The notes beneath the pieces are model-generated. The model saw nothing but the letters and a program-made list of their open reading frames with translations. It had not been told where the DNA came from and ran no database searches. A stretch of DNA of 14,359 nt from Chloroflexota bacterium (GTDB taxonomy: Bacteria > Chloroflexota > Anaerolineae > Ardenticatenales > Ardenticatenaceae): positions 1-14,359 of the forward strand of contig DOUV01001001.1 of the NCBI GenBank assembly GCA_003520455.1. The letters are read 5' to 3'. A program made the translations under genes and the position numbers. Below, piece after piece: positions 13,652 through 14,359 of the stretch. Each line of letters opens with the position of its first letter. Position 1 is the stretch's first letter.

Positions 13652-14359
13652 CTAGCGCGGCGCCACCGCCCGTTGGGTCGGTGCCAGGACTTTCCGAAGC
13701 GTGTCCAGTTCTTCCAGCACGCGGCCGGCGCCCTTTGCGACGCAGGCCAGCGGGTCGTCCGCGACGTAGACCCGCATTTTGGTCTCCTCGCTCAGGCGAT
13801 CGGCCAGACCCTGCAAGAGAGCCCCCCCACCCGCCAGGGCAATGCCGTGCTCCATCAAGTCGGCCACCAGTTCGGGGGGCGTTTCATCGAGAGTGGCCCG
13901 CACAGCCTCCACGACCGTGCTGACAGGGCTGGAGAGTGCCTCGCGAATCTCAATACTGGAGACGGTGACCGCCTCGGGGAGACCGGTGATCAGGTTGCGG
14001 CCGCGTAGCGTCATGGTTCGTTCTTCTTCGAGCGGGTAGGCCGAGCCGATCTGAATTTTGGTCTTTTCTGCCATCCGCTCCCCGATGAGCAGGTTATACT
14101 TCTGGCGGGCGTAGTTCATGATCTCTTGATCGAGCTCATCGCCCGCAACGCGGATCGAGGTGCTGACCACGACGCCGCCTAACGAGCACACGGCGACTTC
14201 GGTCGTGCCGCCGCCGATATCGATGATCATACTGCCACACGCCTCGGTGACGGGGAGGCTGGCCCCGATCGCGGCTGCCATAGGCTGCTCGATCAGGTGA
14301 GCCTCGCGGGCACCCGCGCTCAGGGCGGCGTCGCGGACCGCGCGCTTCTCGACCTCGGT
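13652..14359 (-). CDS. mreB: Rod shape-determining protein MreB (actin homologue), C-terminal two thirds
   Basis: The gene enters from the right edge; 235 residues and the stop are present of about 340-345 expected. The visible part opens with [20 protein letters not shown] and continues through [15 protein letters not shown], both classic MreB, then the phosphate-2 loop [44 protein letters not shown], and the adenosine motif [18 protein letters not shown]. The end [12 protein letters not shown] is a short variable tail. MreB polymerises into membrane-bound filaments that orient the RodA-PBP2 synthase through MreCD. The continuous reading through the internal ATG at 14281 shows that this ATG is not the start. 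The downstream gap to mreC is about 210 bp and holds strong inverted repeats. Confidence 0.98.
   Translation of the reverse strand, partial: TEVEKRAVRDAALSAGAREAHLIEQPMAAAIGASLPVTEACGSMIIDIGGGTTEVAVCSLGGVVVSTSIRVAGDELDQEIMNYARQKYNLLIGERMAEKTKIQIGSAYPLEEERTMTLRGRNLITGLPEAVTVSSIEIREALSSPVSTVVEAVRATLDETPPELVADLMEHGIALAGGGALLQGLADRLSEETKMRVYVADDPLACVAKGAGRVLEELDTLRKVLAPTQRAVAPR

Noticed and set aside
1..14359. CRISPR arrays, insertion sequences, tRNA or rRNA genes, defence systems
   Set aside because: No regularly spaced repeats, transposase-like frames, terminal inverted repeats or RNA gene motifs were seen; the genes are core envelope functions.

Overview
The window carries a single, densely packed minus-strand block of cell-envelope and cell-shape genes from a GC-rich bacterium. 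Every gene I can support is on the minus strand; I see no mobile elements, tRNA/rRNA genes or CRISPR. Min proteins interleaved with the rod elongation genes, GTG/TTG starts, a membrane-anchored YvcK and the sequence style suggest a Chloroflexota bacterium, perhaps of the Thermomicrobia type. This taxonomic call is an inference from memory of related proteins, not a search.

In the direction of transcription (right to left) the layout is: mreB (start lies beyond the right edge), mreC, mreD, mrdA (PBP2), minC, minD, minE, rodA, cmk, two plsC-type acyltransferases, glmS, yvcK (glmR), a strong intrinsic terminator, and the first 83 codons of a phosphohexomutase, probably glmM. Spacing is tight: stop/start overlaps at mrdA/minC (ATGA) and cmk/plsC (GTGA), 3 bp between mreC and mreD, 8 bp between glmS and yvcK. 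Gaps of 170-340 bp lie at mreB/mreC, minC/minD, rodA/cmk, plsC/plsC, plsC/glmS and yvcK/glmM. Promoter-like sequences are visible in front of minD, glmS (nearly perfect sigma70 type) and glmM.

The genes fit one theme. MreB/MreC/MreD, PBP2 and RodA form the lateral wall elongation machine. MinC/MinD/MinE place the division site. GlmS and GlmM make glucosamine-6-P and glucosamine-1-P for UDP-GlcNAc, the peptidoglycan precursor. YvcK/GlmR is known in Bacillus to sense UDP-GlcNAc and tune GlmS. PlsC proteins and CMP kinase feed phospholipid and CDP-lipid synthesis. The order mreBCD-mrdA-minCDE-rodA is known from other bacteria, notably Clostridia, so the layout itself is not new.

The points I find most unusual are: (1) the YvcK protein has two N-terminal membrane segments and lacks about 65-70 residues that normally hold the DDGGSSG, PPGD-RN and GHS-GN motifs; (2) PBP2 has a Pro/Thr-rich linker and an extra C-terminal domain resembling a carboxypeptidase-regulatory/CnaB-like beta-sandwich; (3) glmS has a near-consensus promoter and an approximately 270-nt hairpin-rich leader that I cannot assign to a known riboswitch; (4) overlapping, mutually exclusive hairpins lie in the mreB-mreC and plsC-plsC gaps.
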